A stretch of 64,000 nt of DNA from Triglochin maritima (Eukaryota; Streptophyta; Magnoliopsida; Alismatales; Juncaginaceae): positions 10,601,001 through 10,665,000 of the forward strand of contig OY821771.1 of the NCBI GenBank assembly GCA_963682175.1, written 5' to 3'. Under the pieces are notes generated by a model that had not been told where the DNA came from, made no database searches, and saw nothing but the letters and a program-made list of their open reading frames with translations. Each line of letters begins with the position of its first letter. Within the stretch, counting starts at the first letter, position 1. Of the stretch, positions 34,501-44,492 are shown in pieces. The position numbers were made by a program, and so were the translations under genes.

Positions 34501-34663
34501 AGGGAGTTACGCTCATTACATTCGTTTGGAATTGAATGAGGGATTCCCCGTACCTCCTATAGCGACTCTGTGGTATCAAATACGAGATGAGAGTGTTATT
34601 GGATGGGAGCTGGAGTACCAACATAGGATAGCATATTGGCAACAATTATGTAATATGTTTTGA
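31521..34663 (+). CDS. MULE transposase-OTU protease fusion
   Basis: Three exons: 31,521-31,550, 31,950-33,939 and 34,044-34,663. Introns are GTAAGC...TTTGTAG (phase 0) and GTATAC...TTGTAG (phase 1). The 879-aa product starts with a 10-residue exon. Domains: FAR1-type DNA-binding region (about 58-128, CGCRFLIKVV, GHHNHRL); transposase core with Asp246 (ICMDSTYK), Asp309 (ITDRELG), C-x2-H at 330-333 (CTWH) and a likely catalytic Glu425 (CRVESAH); SWIM-like finger (513-527) with CxCx9CxC, Cys replacing the usual last His; AT-hook RGRPRGK near 620; Arg/Gly/Ser repeats. After the second intron, an OTU domain has RADGNCGFR (nucleophile Cys709) and GSYAHYIRLEL (His841). OTU enzymes cleave ubiquitin chains; here it might process or protect the transposase (inference). 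Separate genes instead of a fusion are possible, but the splice keeps frame exactly. Confidence 0.85.
31575..31835. repeat. GC-rich palindromic tandem array in intron 1 of transposase-OTU
   Basis: About eight units near 28-32 bp of the form GGCGTCTnnnnnnAGACGCC with CCCCATGG-type centres, followed by a T-rich tract (31,832-31,945). It lies wholly within intron 1 (31,551-31,949). Confidence 0.85.
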
Positions 34664-34985
34664 TATGTTTGTATAATTATGTAATATGTTTTGATATGTT
34701 TGTACATTATATAGTGTTGCTTTATTATGTAATATGTTTTGATATGTTTGCTTTATTTGCATTATATATAATAGTACGAAAGGTTATCAAACACAAATAC
34801 AAATAATAAGGGTACAACAGATAAGCAAAACACAAATACAAACAATAAGCGTACGACATGTTAGCAAACACAAACACAAATAATAAATAATAAGCGTACA
34901 ACAGATAAGCAAACACAAATACTAAGCGTACAACAGATAAACAAATATAAATGCAAATACTAAGAGTACGGTACAACAGATCAAC
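34664..34985. repeat. Short tandem repeats between the convergent genes
   Basis: Positions 34,664-34,755 repeat ATGTAATATGTTTTGATATG about three times directly after the transposase-OTU stop codon. Positions about 34,790-34,975 repeat AACACAAATACAAA...TAAGCGTACAACAGATAAGC four or five times up to the PMD stop codon. They probably contain the 3' UTRs and poly(A) sites of both genes. Confidence 0.7.
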
Positions 34986-37671
34986 CTACTCATCATCCGA
35001 ATCATGGTCGGAGATGCCTAACTGAGTATGCCATGACTGTATGATCTGATCCACATCTCCGCATGCAGCTCTGGCATCGTCTGGCAGCTCATCCCTCATC
35101 TGCAAGATTGGCTCTACAGCCCGTATCATCTTACCCATCCACTGCACATAACATTAACATTAGCGTACATTAACAAATTATACGGTACAAATAAATTTAG
35201 ATAAAATGAAAAAATTACCAGATCGCCACACGTCCTATCTGGTGGTCGATCTGCTCTCCGGGAGGCACCACGGACGATGATAGGATGTGAGTAACTACCG
35301 AACCAATCAAGATAACGTGCATCACACTCGGAGGGGTCGCGACTACGTCTGAAGTCGCCAAGGAACAATCGGCATGATCTCGGAAATGTCCGCCAAGTCG
35401 ATTCCGCTGTAGAAGCGGGGAACCTGACGTCGTACGTCGCTGCTGTCGCAGACCGCACCGCATGCTCTGGTGTCGGAATGTCAACCGGGATCACCTGAAC
35501 ATATCCTAACTGACGCAAGACCCGATCGGGCATATAAGGCTCTATGATATCCCGATAACGAATAAGACACATCAATAAAGTCCTCGGGACATCCGCTGCT
35601 GGGTCAGGACCATAGGGTAACCACTCCACCTAAAGTTTAACACATTAATAATAATACATCTTAAAATTAAATAAATGGTGTAAAGTTTGATACCTCTGAT
35701 GCAGTCATCTGATCTAGCCGTGCGCGGATGGAACGCAATCGTCCATCGCTCTTGTCCTCGCTCCGGACAACCCACATACCCGAACGTGGATGACCCTCGT
35801 CGATAATCTTCCGCTCACGATGCGGGCGGAATGCAGGAAAGTACTCGTATATCCACGCCTGCAGCAGCGTAAGACAACCTGCAATCCCAGAACAATCCGC
35901 ACGGCTAGCTATCCCAAGCTGCCGGTACAGGTATGCCAACGTCGCTGACCCCCACGAGTACTCACGAACGGTCTCCGGGTCCCTAGCCTCCAGTAGATCG
36001 CGTGGTCTGATCCGACAACCACTCTTGTCGACAAACAAGACGGCTCCGAGCATCAAGAATAGGTACGCCGTCAACTGTGTATCATCGGCCCGCGGAGGTC
36101 GTGCCCGTCTGCATAGGTCCTCAAGGGAGTCGATGCCGACACCACCACCACTCCATAAAGCTGTATCTCTCGCCAGACCATCAGGTGTGACACCAAGCAA
36201 CTCTGCCACATAACACCTCAGCTCAGACGTCGACCCCTGAGCACTAACCAGACGACCATCCACAGGAAGTCGCAGGATCTGGAAAACATCGTGAAGCATG
36301 ATCGTCATCTCTCCGAAAGGCATGTGGAAAGTGTTGGTGTCAGGCTGCCACCGCTCCACAAACGCCGAAATCAAAGGCATGTCGAGATAAGGGAACATGC
36401 TGTACGGTAAGTGCCCCAAATGCGTGGCACTAATCTCCTCTCTGATATCAGCACTCAGTGTAGACCGCCAACCCTGTAGTGCTGTACAGGCTCTGTGCCG
36501 ATTCTGGCACTTCAGAACCTTCCGATCCTCTCCGTCCCAGATCCGTCTAGCAATGTGACCCCAGAAACTAGGAATGACGCTCCCATCTAAAGGACCACCA
36601 GGCGTCATACTGCTCACGATCCAAGAATCGTCCTGGACCCTCTTCTTCTTCTGAGCGCGGGGATCAACAGTGCACGAGCTCGAATCCCCGGCCGTAAACC
36701 TCCCACCCCTACCCTTCCGCACCATCCATCCGGCGGAAGTAGAAGTACCCGCTCGACCACGTCCTCCGCTATAATCCCCCTGCCTCTCCACCTCCGGCCG
36801 CACATCATACGGGCCATCATCGTCGCTCTCGTCGTCGAAACTATCCACATGCTCATCATCGAAGGAATCATCCTCCTCCTCACGACGACGTAATGCCTCC
36901 CTCTCCCTCCTGACCGAAGCAGATATCCCCCGTCTACGTGGATGACGCGGTGCTGAATCATCCTCTAAAGAACGGAAGGCGTGTAATGGTATCGACTTGC
37001 CTCTCCCTCCACTGTGACCCGATGACTATTTATTGAAATTTTAAATACAAATTTGTTAAATTTGTTAAACTAAATTATCATATTTATCAAAATTGTTAAA
37101 CTAAATCAAAATTTGTTAAACTTAATTATCAAAATTGTTAAACTAAATCAAAATTTGTTAAACTAAATTAAAACAATTGTTAAACTAAATCAAAATTTGT
37201 TAAAACTAAATATCACAAATGTTAAACTTAAAAAGAATTTGTTAAATTAATTTTTTTGATTTATCACTATTTATTAAAGTAATTATGATATTTATTAATT
37301 AAAAAAACAAAAAAGGCGGAGGCGTCTGCGAGAGACGCCTCCCGCAAGGTGGAGGCGTCTGTCGGAGACGCCTCCTCCTACGGGGAGACGTCTGCGGAAG
37401 ACGTCTCCCCCATCGGGGAGACGTCTTCCGCAGACGTCTCCCGCTTCGGGTCGGCGTCCGAGGGAGACGCCCCCCGCATGGGGCGGGCGTCCGAGGAAGC
37501 CGCTCCCCCCATAGGGGGAGCGGCTTCCTCGGACGCCCGCCCCATGCGGGGGGCGTCTCCCTCGGACGCCGACGACTTTTTTTTTTTTTTAAAAACAAAT
37601 AAATAACGTAATGTTACCTCATACGGGTACACCGGGGGAACTGCTGGCTGCTTCCCTGGCCTCCGAGACAT
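34986..37671 (-). CDS. Plant mobile domain (PMD) protein of the intact MULE
   Basis: Four exons on the minus strand: 37,671-37,618, 37,025-35,694, 35,629-35,219 and 35,141-34,986, all with GT-AG phase-0 introns. The product is 650 aa. An 18-residue first exon leads to a basic/acidic linker (RREREALRREEEDDS), a Lys/Arg patch (AQKKKR) and the PMD core. FHMPFGEMTIMLHDVFQILR followed by LPVDG (about 251-275) is the family's signature; AYLFLMLGAVLFVDKSG and LAYLYRQLG follow in the usual order. The tail is acidic (DHDSDDE). PMD proteins such as Arabidopsis MAIN and MAIL1 act in nuclear silencing and genome stability, and PMD genes are known in both Mutator and gypsy elements. A role in transposition or silencing evasion is inference. 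Intron 1 (37,617-37,026) contains an AT-rich tandem repeat and the GC-rich array. Confidence 0.85.
37040..37240. repeat. AT-rich tandem repeat in PMD intron 1
   Basis: Words AAATTTGTTAAACTAAAT and ATCAAAATTGTTAAACTAAA recur about eight times with a 20-35-bp spacing between the PMD exon 2 acceptor and the GC-rich array. Confidence 0.75.
37315..37580. repeat. GC-rich array with a 124-bp near-perfect palindrome
   Basis: Units of GGCGTCTGCGAGAGACGCC type run from 37,317 to about 37,440. Positions 37,450-37,573 then form a palindrome whose 62-bp arms match at 61 of 62 positions with no spacer (centre between 37,511 and 37,512, in CCCCCCATAGGGGG). The array sits in intron 1 of the PMD gene, mirroring the array in intron 1 of the transposase gene at the other end. 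Confidence 0.93.
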
Positions 37672-37731
37672 TCGTAATCTTGTGTAGTAGGTATAGGAAG
37701 AGAAAGTTTTGAAAAAAGAGTGAAATTGTGA

Positions 37732-37741
37732 GATATATAAG
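37732..37741 (-). promoter_or_regulatory. TATA box of the PMD gene
   Basis: On the minus strand TTATATATCT lies about 60 bp before the ATG at 37,671, just inside the right terminus and symmetrical to the transposase gene's TATA box. Confidence 0.5.
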
Positions 37742-37754
37742 CAAAAATAGGAGG

Positions 37755-37818
37755 AAGGGCAATTTGGTAATTTCAAGGGGCGATTTAAGTAATTTTGGGG
37801 CGATGTTTAGTAGTTCCC
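37755..37818 (-). repeat. Right terminal inverted repeat of the intact MULE
   Basis: Reverse complement begins GGGAACTACTAAACATCGCC; 62 of 64 positions match the left terminus. The right flank carries a tandem duplication of TTTATTGTTTTTTTGATGAT (37,823-37,865). Confidence 0.92.
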
Positions 37819-38526
37819 TTAATTTATTGTTTTTTTGATGATTCATTTATTGTTTTTTTGATGATCCTGGTATCCAGAACTTCCTGGTTCGGACATGTGT
37901 CTTCACGCATTATCCCCTGAGCACTTTCACGCACTATCCCCTAAGCACTTCATTTATTGTTGGTTGAGTGGCTTATCAGTACTTGTGATCTGATCCTTAG
38001 AATCTACTACGTACGTAGCAATTGTGACCTTGGAATCCAATACTTATGACCTACCAGGCGAGTCTTGAATAAACACAGTTTGATTTGATTTTAGGTGAAG
38101 CCACTCACTAGACTACCCAGACGAATCCTATGATATAGATTAGACAAGAGATTTGTTACAAGAGGATTGAGAAGAGTAGTCAGTGTAAATATTATCTCGC
38201 CGAGGATAGTTTTCTAACGATAGTTTCCCTTTTCAAATAAAGTGGGAGAAGGCAGCTTCCTAAAGATTGAAAATCATCAAAGTGCACGATTTAGAATCTT
38301 TGTCAGTATTAGGTTATAATAAAAGGAAAATACACACAAATTGCCGAAGGGACCAAATTATTATTACTCTTATCCAAAACATATTGTCAACCAAACTCTT
38401 ACGATAGGTGATTAGTTTTCAAACTCATAGGCAAGGTGAACTGTTTTCAAATCCCGTGAAGTAAGGTGGTGACTCATTAATATCTACTGTTTTTAGTTTT
38501 CTAAAACTAAAAACGGTAGATATTAA
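37819..38526. other. Short intergenic island ending in a hairpin
   Basis: No gene is recognised. GCATTATCCCCTGAGCACTT is duplicated near 37,898-37,950. Positions 38,476-38,500 and 38,503-38,527 are 25-bp inverted arms (24 of 25 match; ATTAATATCTACTG..., loop CT) that abut the LTR-like segment to the right. Confidence 0.6.
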
Positions 38527-40165
38527 TGATAGTTTCCTCGAAACAGCGGAAAATTTAAAATTTAAAACATACTATCACTAGAGGACATTACCAAGGATAA
38601 ACACAAGGTGCACCAACGTATATATCACTATACAAATCTGAGTTTACAAAAAGGGTGATTACATCAAAAGCTATAAGATAAAATATACAGTGTAATCACA
38701 ACAACCTCAAAACGAGGGGGAAGCAGGATCTGGTCCTAGACGTTCTCCTCCGCAGACAACACCTTCTACCTCCGCTCACGGCCTGAAAGCAGACATAAAA
38801 TGCCTGAGTTTCCAGAAGGAAACCCAATATGCCAAACCCTATCACATATATGGACAATAATGAAATATGCAATGAAAATGAATATCACAATCCGACATGA
38901 CCGAGTCTCAACGGTCCTCTCACCCCAACACACCAACACACGTGCATACACGGCACCGCTGGTACAATCACGACCACACAACGGGGTCTCAAGGGTCCTC
39001 TCACCCCAACCCCCAACACTCGTGCACACAAGGCACCGCCGGTACAATCACGGCCACACAACCGGGTCTCAAGGGTCCTCTCACCCCAACCCCCAACACT
39101 CGTGCACACAATGCACCACCACAAGATATTAGGCCGACAGTCTGTGTCGTTGCCCACCGGGGCCGGAGAGATGAGTCGCCTTCAATCAAACACTCATACC
39201 ACTATCGGGCGACAGTTTGTGTCGTTGCCCAAGTGGCCGGAGAGACGAGCCGCTTTCAAGCGTACATGCACACCACTATCGGGCGACAGTCCGTGTCGTT
39301 GCCCACCGGGGCCGGAGAGACGAGGTGTCGTCAAGTGTACTCAAAAACCACGAATCCACCAGAAACGGCAGAAACGGTCGAACGAAAACCGTTTAACGGT
39401 CGACCGATCCTCACCTAGAGAACGGGCCCAACCGAAAAACCCGTCAATCGGTCGAACGGCAAAGGGGGTCCGGTCGACCGAAAAGAACCAGAGAAAACAT
39501 TTTCGCAAACCAAACTCCAACGGTCGGACGACCCAAGACTTCCGGTCGACCGAAAACCTCCAGTACAACCCACCAACAATCCATACTACACGGTCGACCA
39601 AAACAACACTAGCGGTCAACCAAAAACCTCCAGTACAACCCACCAACAATCCATACTACACGGTCGACCAATACAACACTAGCGGTCGACCGAAAACCTC
39701 CAGTACAACCGACCAACAAGTCGTTCAACGCGGTCGACCGAAACAACAGTTCCGGTCGACCGGACATCAAGTTAACTTAAGTCGTCGGTCAGACGAGTCA
39801 AACAGGCGGTCGACCGGACATCAAGTTAACTTAAGTCGTCGGTCAGACGAGTCAAACAGGCGGTCGACCGTTTGGATGGTCAACGCCCCAACTGACCTAC
39901 GACAGTACTTTCGGTCAACCGACAAAGGGGACCCGGTCGACCGAAAAGCACTAGAGCGTCCATCCCTCGCTCGAAATTGTACAACCGGTCGTCCACCCCA
40001 AGGGTATCGTTCGACTGGTGCGAGGATATCGCCCAAATTACACTATAACCGGTCGACCGAACTCAGAACACCGGTCGACCGTTTACAGTTCAGAAACTGT
40101 TGTGCAGGTCCGACGAGCCAAAACGGCCTACCATCGACCGCTCCCACCCCCACACTAATAATAGG
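38527..40165. mobile_element. Diverged gypsy LTR fragment built of tandem repeats
   Basis: The start (TGATAGTTTCCTCGAAACAGCGGAAAATTTAAA) is related to the start of the LTR at 59,666, and CCTGAAAGCAGACATAAAATGCCTGAG matches its counterpart near 59,928, but similarity is modest. It contains about 82-bp units (38,895-39,120), 83-bp units (39,120-39,340; CGACAGTCTGTGTCGTTGCCCA), about 69-bp units (39,565-39,725) and a 54-bp duplication (39,755-39,865), and it is studded with CGGTCGACCG. It stops where the forward Athila-like LTR begins. Long ORFs here (for example 356 codons from 39,102) are repeat translation. Confidence 0.65.
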
Positions 40166-40169
40166 TGAG

Positions 40170-40993
40170 TGATTGACATCATTTCATGCACATATTTGTA
40201 TCTTATATCCATTATCTTACACCTAAGAAATGCTACGTGACGAGTTTTATGTTTAGTTTTCAGGAATAAAAAGGTTTAAAGAGAAGAGCCTTGAAAGGAC
40301 CCAAAAGCAGGAAAGAAGGACTTAATTGTGAGACCTAGGGACTGAGATGCAATGGAGAAGGACCTGATCGTAAGACCTAAGAGCAAAACAGGAAACTCCA
40401 CACCATCATGGGGAGTATTTTGCCAATTCGATTCGGGTCGGAGCTCCAACAAACCGAGTAGATGCATCCAAGACCAAGACACACTTCAAGCAAAGCCCAC
40501 AAACAAATCCAGAGGGATATGGATCCTATAGGCCGCCAATTGGCGGTCTGGATCATTCCAGATCCAATAAGTTTTCTCCTGGACATATATTATGGTTTGT
40601 TTAGGCTATTTTTGGTATTGGTTTAGTCCCACATCGGGGGATTGTCCCCGATTAGCTTTTTCCATGCTTATAAATAGAACTCTTCACCTTCCATTGTAAT
40701 TACCCATTGCTTGGTGGCATTCTCTCTACTAATGAGTGAGCCTTGAAGCAAAAACTCAAGATGGAGAAGAACGCTACCTTCAATGTGAGTCATTTGTTTA
40801 TAAAATAATTTTTCTAGTTTCTTTTAATCTTGTCTTCTAATTTGTGCATGTTTGTTTAGTCTTTCCTTTCCTTTTAAGCTTCTTTAATACTTCTTTCTTT
40901 CTTAGTTAACTTTCATTTCAGTATTATGCTTTCTTTTGTTAATATAGTTAGTGTAATGAGTAGTGAGTAGTTCCATCCCCATTTGGGGGCTCG
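40170..40993 (+). mobile_element. Left half of the split 5' LTR, forward Athila-like element
   Basis: Starts TGATTGACATCATTTCATGC and follows, in the opposite orientation, the LTRs at 40,994-42,378 and 48,165-49,576, with more divergence. It breaks off at CCCATTTGGGGGCTCG where the reverse element begins. The rest of this LTR resumes at 49,577. Confidence 0.75.
40626..40676 (+). promoter_or_regulatory. snRNA-type USE plus TATA box in an LTR
   Basis: GTCCCACATCG (40,626-40,636) equals the plant snRNA upstream sequence element consensus RTCCCACATCG. TATAAATA follows at 40,669-40,676, with 32 nt between, close to the spacing of Pol II snRNA promoters. A GGGGATTGTCCCC near-palindrome lies between them. 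Confidence 0.7.
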
Positions 40994-42378
40994 TGTTGAA
41001 CGTTTTATTTAAAACCGCAAGTGCACGGCCGCGATGAAGCGGTGGAAAGTACAGGTCGTCCTCAGGGAGGTGAGTATCCTCTTGTTTATCAGAAATCAAA
41101 TGACAAAGATTGGGGGAGAAAGATTGATTAATCTACTCTACACTTAACTACGCTAAGAAGTATGAAATGCGAACGAAAGAAACAAACAATGAACTAACAA
41201 CTAAGCTAAGAACAAAAGAGGAATGCTGGAATACAGAAATGGTAAAACCCCTAAGGGGTGGAGTGAGTGCACACATGCAAAGAGGTGGGTGTAGAATGCA
41301 TTCTTTAAGCACATGAAGGTGGTGTTTATCAAGCATAGGAAGTGTCTAAATGTTATGGCAAAACCTATCAATCTATTCACCAACTTAGTTGATTAACATT
41401 TACATATGCAAGATGTTTATTTCAGAACCTAAACAAGCATGAGAGGTGTCTAATCATTTTGGCAAAACTCATCAAGTCATAAATTCTATCCTAAACAAGC
41501 AAGCATACATTCATATTTTATCAACACATCAAAAATAAAGCATTCATCCCATTCTCTAATGCATGTATGTACATCTACTCCACCCCCCAAAGGGGATGGA
41601 ACTACTCACTAAACATTACACTAATTATTAAACTAAGCAAAGAAAACATATTAAACTAAAACATGCACAAACAATAAAAGAGGCATAAACAAACAATGAA
41701 AGAAACACAAAACTTTATTGATAAAATGAATCACATTAAAAGTAGCATCCTCCTACTTTAGTGTGTGTTTCAAGGCCTCACTTCTAGTAGGAGGAATAGC
41801 CACTTAAAATATGGAGTGATAACAATAGAAGGTGGAGAGTTCTATTTATAGTCAAAGAAAAAGCCACTCCGGGACAATGCCCCTATGTGGGACTAAACCA
41901 ATACCAAAAATGGACTAAATATACACTAATACGTAACCCAGAGAAATGTTAACGGATTTGGGCCCAAAGTGACCGTCAATTAGCGGTCTTGGACCGCCAA
42001 TTGGCGATCTAAAAAGTCCGGATCCATCTGGAATTTGTGCTGGACTTTGCTTAGTGTATTTGGTGGTCTTAGATGCATCTACTTCATTTATTGGAGCTCC
42101 GACCCGAATAGAATTGCCAAAATACTCCCCATGATGGTGTGGAGTATTCTGGTTTGCTCTTAGGTCCTTCTGTCTTGTGTTCAGGTCCTTCTCCCTTGCA
42201 TCTTGGTCCCTAGATCTCACAATTCAGTCATTTTTCCCAGCTTTTGGGTCCTTTTATGCTTCATCTCTTCAAACCTATTTATTCCTGAAAACTAAACATA
42301 AAACTCGTGACATAGCATTGTTTAGGTGAAAGATAATGGATATAAGATACAAATATGAGCATGAAATGATGTCAATCA
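40994..42378 (-). repeat. 3' LTR of the reverse Athila-like element
   Basis: 1,385 bp, TGTTGAACG...GTCAATCA on the plus strand. It contains a TATA box (plus TATTTATA, 41,843-41,850) and a one-mismatch USE (41,883-41,893), plus ACCGCCAATTGGCG-type palindromes at 41,970-42,010. Relative to the 5' LTR it lacks a ~30-bp segment around 41,655. Confidence 0.9.
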
Positions 42379-43945
42379 AATACCCCCACACCTAACTTTT
42401 GCTAGTCCCGAGCAAAACAAAGAAAAAGCATGCGAAAAACAAGAAATCCTAACTCACTTTTGTAGGAATCACGGTTGCACTTAGCACGTGCAACAAGCCG
42501 TTAAACCTCCCTGTTGCCAAGGAGGAGGAGTGTTGTCTTCTGAGGGTTTTCAACGGATATACCCACAAAATCCGAACAAGACTAGCTACAATCAATCTAG
42601 CTACACGACTTGTTCGACTTATTTTGTCGGTCATGGGACGCGGTAATACTACGGGTCGACTCTATATATGTAATCGGTCCACACACTTAGCCTAATGAGT
42701 TATTCGTGAGAGTTAGTTAAGGACTTAAGTGAAAAAATGGGCAACCTTAACTTCTGAATGTGATACAATGTGTAAAGTCCATTTTGGTTCTTATTTGACT
42801 CTTTTTTTTCTTTTTTTTCTTTTTTTTCTTTTTCTTTGGAGCAGTTTATTGGTTGGTGTTTGATTCTCCCAGGGTCAGGTTTCGTGCATCATTGCCCATG
42901 AGGACTTACACTATCACGTACACCTTCCCCCAAACCTCCACATAGGGCGATCCCTACCACCCGTGTAACGGGAGTTCGGTCGGTGCATCCCAAGTTAGAT
43001 GACTCGAAAGCACCAGACACAAAGGCCCCCCAGACCTACTTTCCCGAGTGATAGGATCCGTGCAAGAAGAGAGAACACCACTTATTCATTTATCTACATG
43101 GGAACCAAAACCCCTACACTTAAGTTTCACAAAAAGAGATTAAGGGCCCTTGACTACGACAAACTTCCTTATACTAACAGACACGAATTATTTGACTCAC
43201 TAGGTTGAGGGTGGACTTCTTTAAATGTTTGAGTGCTGAAACCCTTTGATTACATGCCCCCCGAGGGAAACTGGGGTGCATCCTAACGACTAGATAAGAC
43301 CTAAAGCCAGTAAATTAGAAATCCTAATGCATCAAGTTCAAGACGATTTTGGGAGCTTTCTTTTTACTTTGTCTCTCAACGGTTTTGCACATGCTAAAAC
43401 ACACGCAAAACCTACAAAAACATTTTCTTTCGCAAACACATGAAGATTTTGAAAGAAATGTGAAAATTTTAAAGCACTAGGCAAGCAAAAGAAGACAAGT
43501 CACCCAAGGATCATGGCAAGCAGATATATCGATATTAAATGCAGCACACTAACATGACCCTATCAATACACACAAAAGAAAACAAAAAATCAAAAGAAAA
43601 GACTCGACTACGTACATACATAAAACACCCCCCACACCTACTTCATGCATTGTCCTCAATGAATGCGAGCAAGATACTACATGGATTTATGCATAAAAAG
43701 GAATAGATCTCACCAACGTGAAGTACAAAGGGAAGTTCATGGTCATATTGATGGACACAAACCCGAATTCCCTCAAAACCTGTGAGATGCTGAAGAAGGG
43801 AGAAAAATACGTGAAGAAATGGGGCCCAAATACGCAAGGGTTGGGGCCCACAACAATCAATGCTCGCTGATGGAGTCTTTTATTACACACTTTTTTTCTT
43901 TTTTTTACATGATATATACATCAACCAAGATATTCTCATAATCAT
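42379..43945 (-). other. 3' untranslated region of the reverse Athila-like element
   Basis: No protein motif. It includes a long polypyrimidine stretch (42,805-42,838) and a block (42,850-43,240; CAGGGTCAGGTTTCGTGCAT, CGTGTAACGGGAGTTCGGTC) that is conserved, in opposite orientation, at about 53,640-53,860 of the forward element. GCATGCCATGATCCTTGGGT on the minus strand near 43,500 is likewise shared with about 53,196. Conservation of noncoding sequence between the two relatives suggests a cis function. Confidence 0.6.
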
Positions 43946-43949
43946 TTGG

Positions 43950-44492
43950 TCAAGGAACATCAAATGAGAACATCAAGTTTTGAGGACCAAAGACTTGCCG
44001 AGATGGGCAAACTTCATTGGTACTCTGAGGTGTCATGAGGGGTGAAAGGTCAAAGCTGAAAGGCTCGAACCCCTCATGATATTGGTTGGGTGTGGGCAAC
44101 AAAGAATGAAGTTGTGTTGCCTCACTAGGGTTTAATTGCTCATCAAAGAAACCCCTCCAACTAATAGGCGGGTGCATCGGAATTAGTTCCTCAGGCTTAT
44201 TCGATGGATGCAGCAGACCTGCATCGCTAAGAATGGGGCTTCTCCCCAAGTCATCCAACAAGGACCTCCCACCATCATTTAGATCATCAAGCATAAGCTC
44301 GGTCATAGGTGGGTCATTGTTGGAGTCAAAATGAAGCTCAAATGACTCAATGGTTATGGGACAAGAGGTAGAGACACCTTCTGGTATAGGCATATGATGA
44401 GGTGTCTCACTCTCACTAGTACTCTCAACTGAATCATGCAACGAACACTCCCTTTGGACATTCATGTTCGAGGCCAGCTCACTCTGTTGCAT
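43950..44492 (-). CDS. ORF of unknown function after the protease region
   Basis: 180 codons, acidic and Ser/Pro-rich at the start (PIPEGVSTSCPITIESFELH), ending in a conserved tail (PISWRGFFDEQ, FEPFSFDLSPL, GPQNLMFSFDV). The forward element has a comparable tail at 52,440-52,712 (PVGWRVWIDD, FKLFRFDPL, APRGVMFPFQV), so the segment is shared by both lineages. It takes the place where pol would normally be. I recognise no domain; it may be a lineage-specific protein or the end of a deleted larger ORF. Confidence 0.5.
   Translation of the reverse strand: MQQSELASNMNVQRECSLHDSVESTSESETPHHMPIPEGVSTSCPITIESFELHFDSNNDPPMTELMLDDLNDGGRSLLDDLGRSPILSDAGLLHPSNKPEELIPMHPPISWRGFFDEQLNPSEATQLHSLLPTPNQYHEGFEPFSFDLSPLMTPQSTNEVCPSRQVFGPQNLMFSFDVP

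Larger units (their letters stand above)
31365..37818. mobile_element. Apparently intact MULE carrying transposase-OTU and PMD genes
   Basis: 64-bp terminal inverted repeats (31,365-31,428 and 37,755-37,818) differ at only two positions. Inside, two convergent multi-exon genes have open reading frames under simple GT-AG splice models: a MULE transposase fused to an OTU protease (+) and a plant mobile domain protein (-). Each gene has a TATA box and an ATG within about 160 bp of its terminus, and each has a GC-rich array in intron 1. Intact frames plus near-identical termini suggest recent activity. No convincing 9-bp target duplication was found. The family has shorter relatives at 27,649 and 13,581. 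Confidence 0.85.

Noticed and set aside
37299..37776. ORFs on both strands over the GC-rich array
   Set aside because: They arise from the symmetrical palindromic repeats, and the region is intron 1 of the PMD gene.
39102..40172. 356-codon ORF rich in RST and VDR words
   Set aside because: It is translation of the CGGTCGACCG-rich tandem repeats in an LTR; the palindromes make both strands open.
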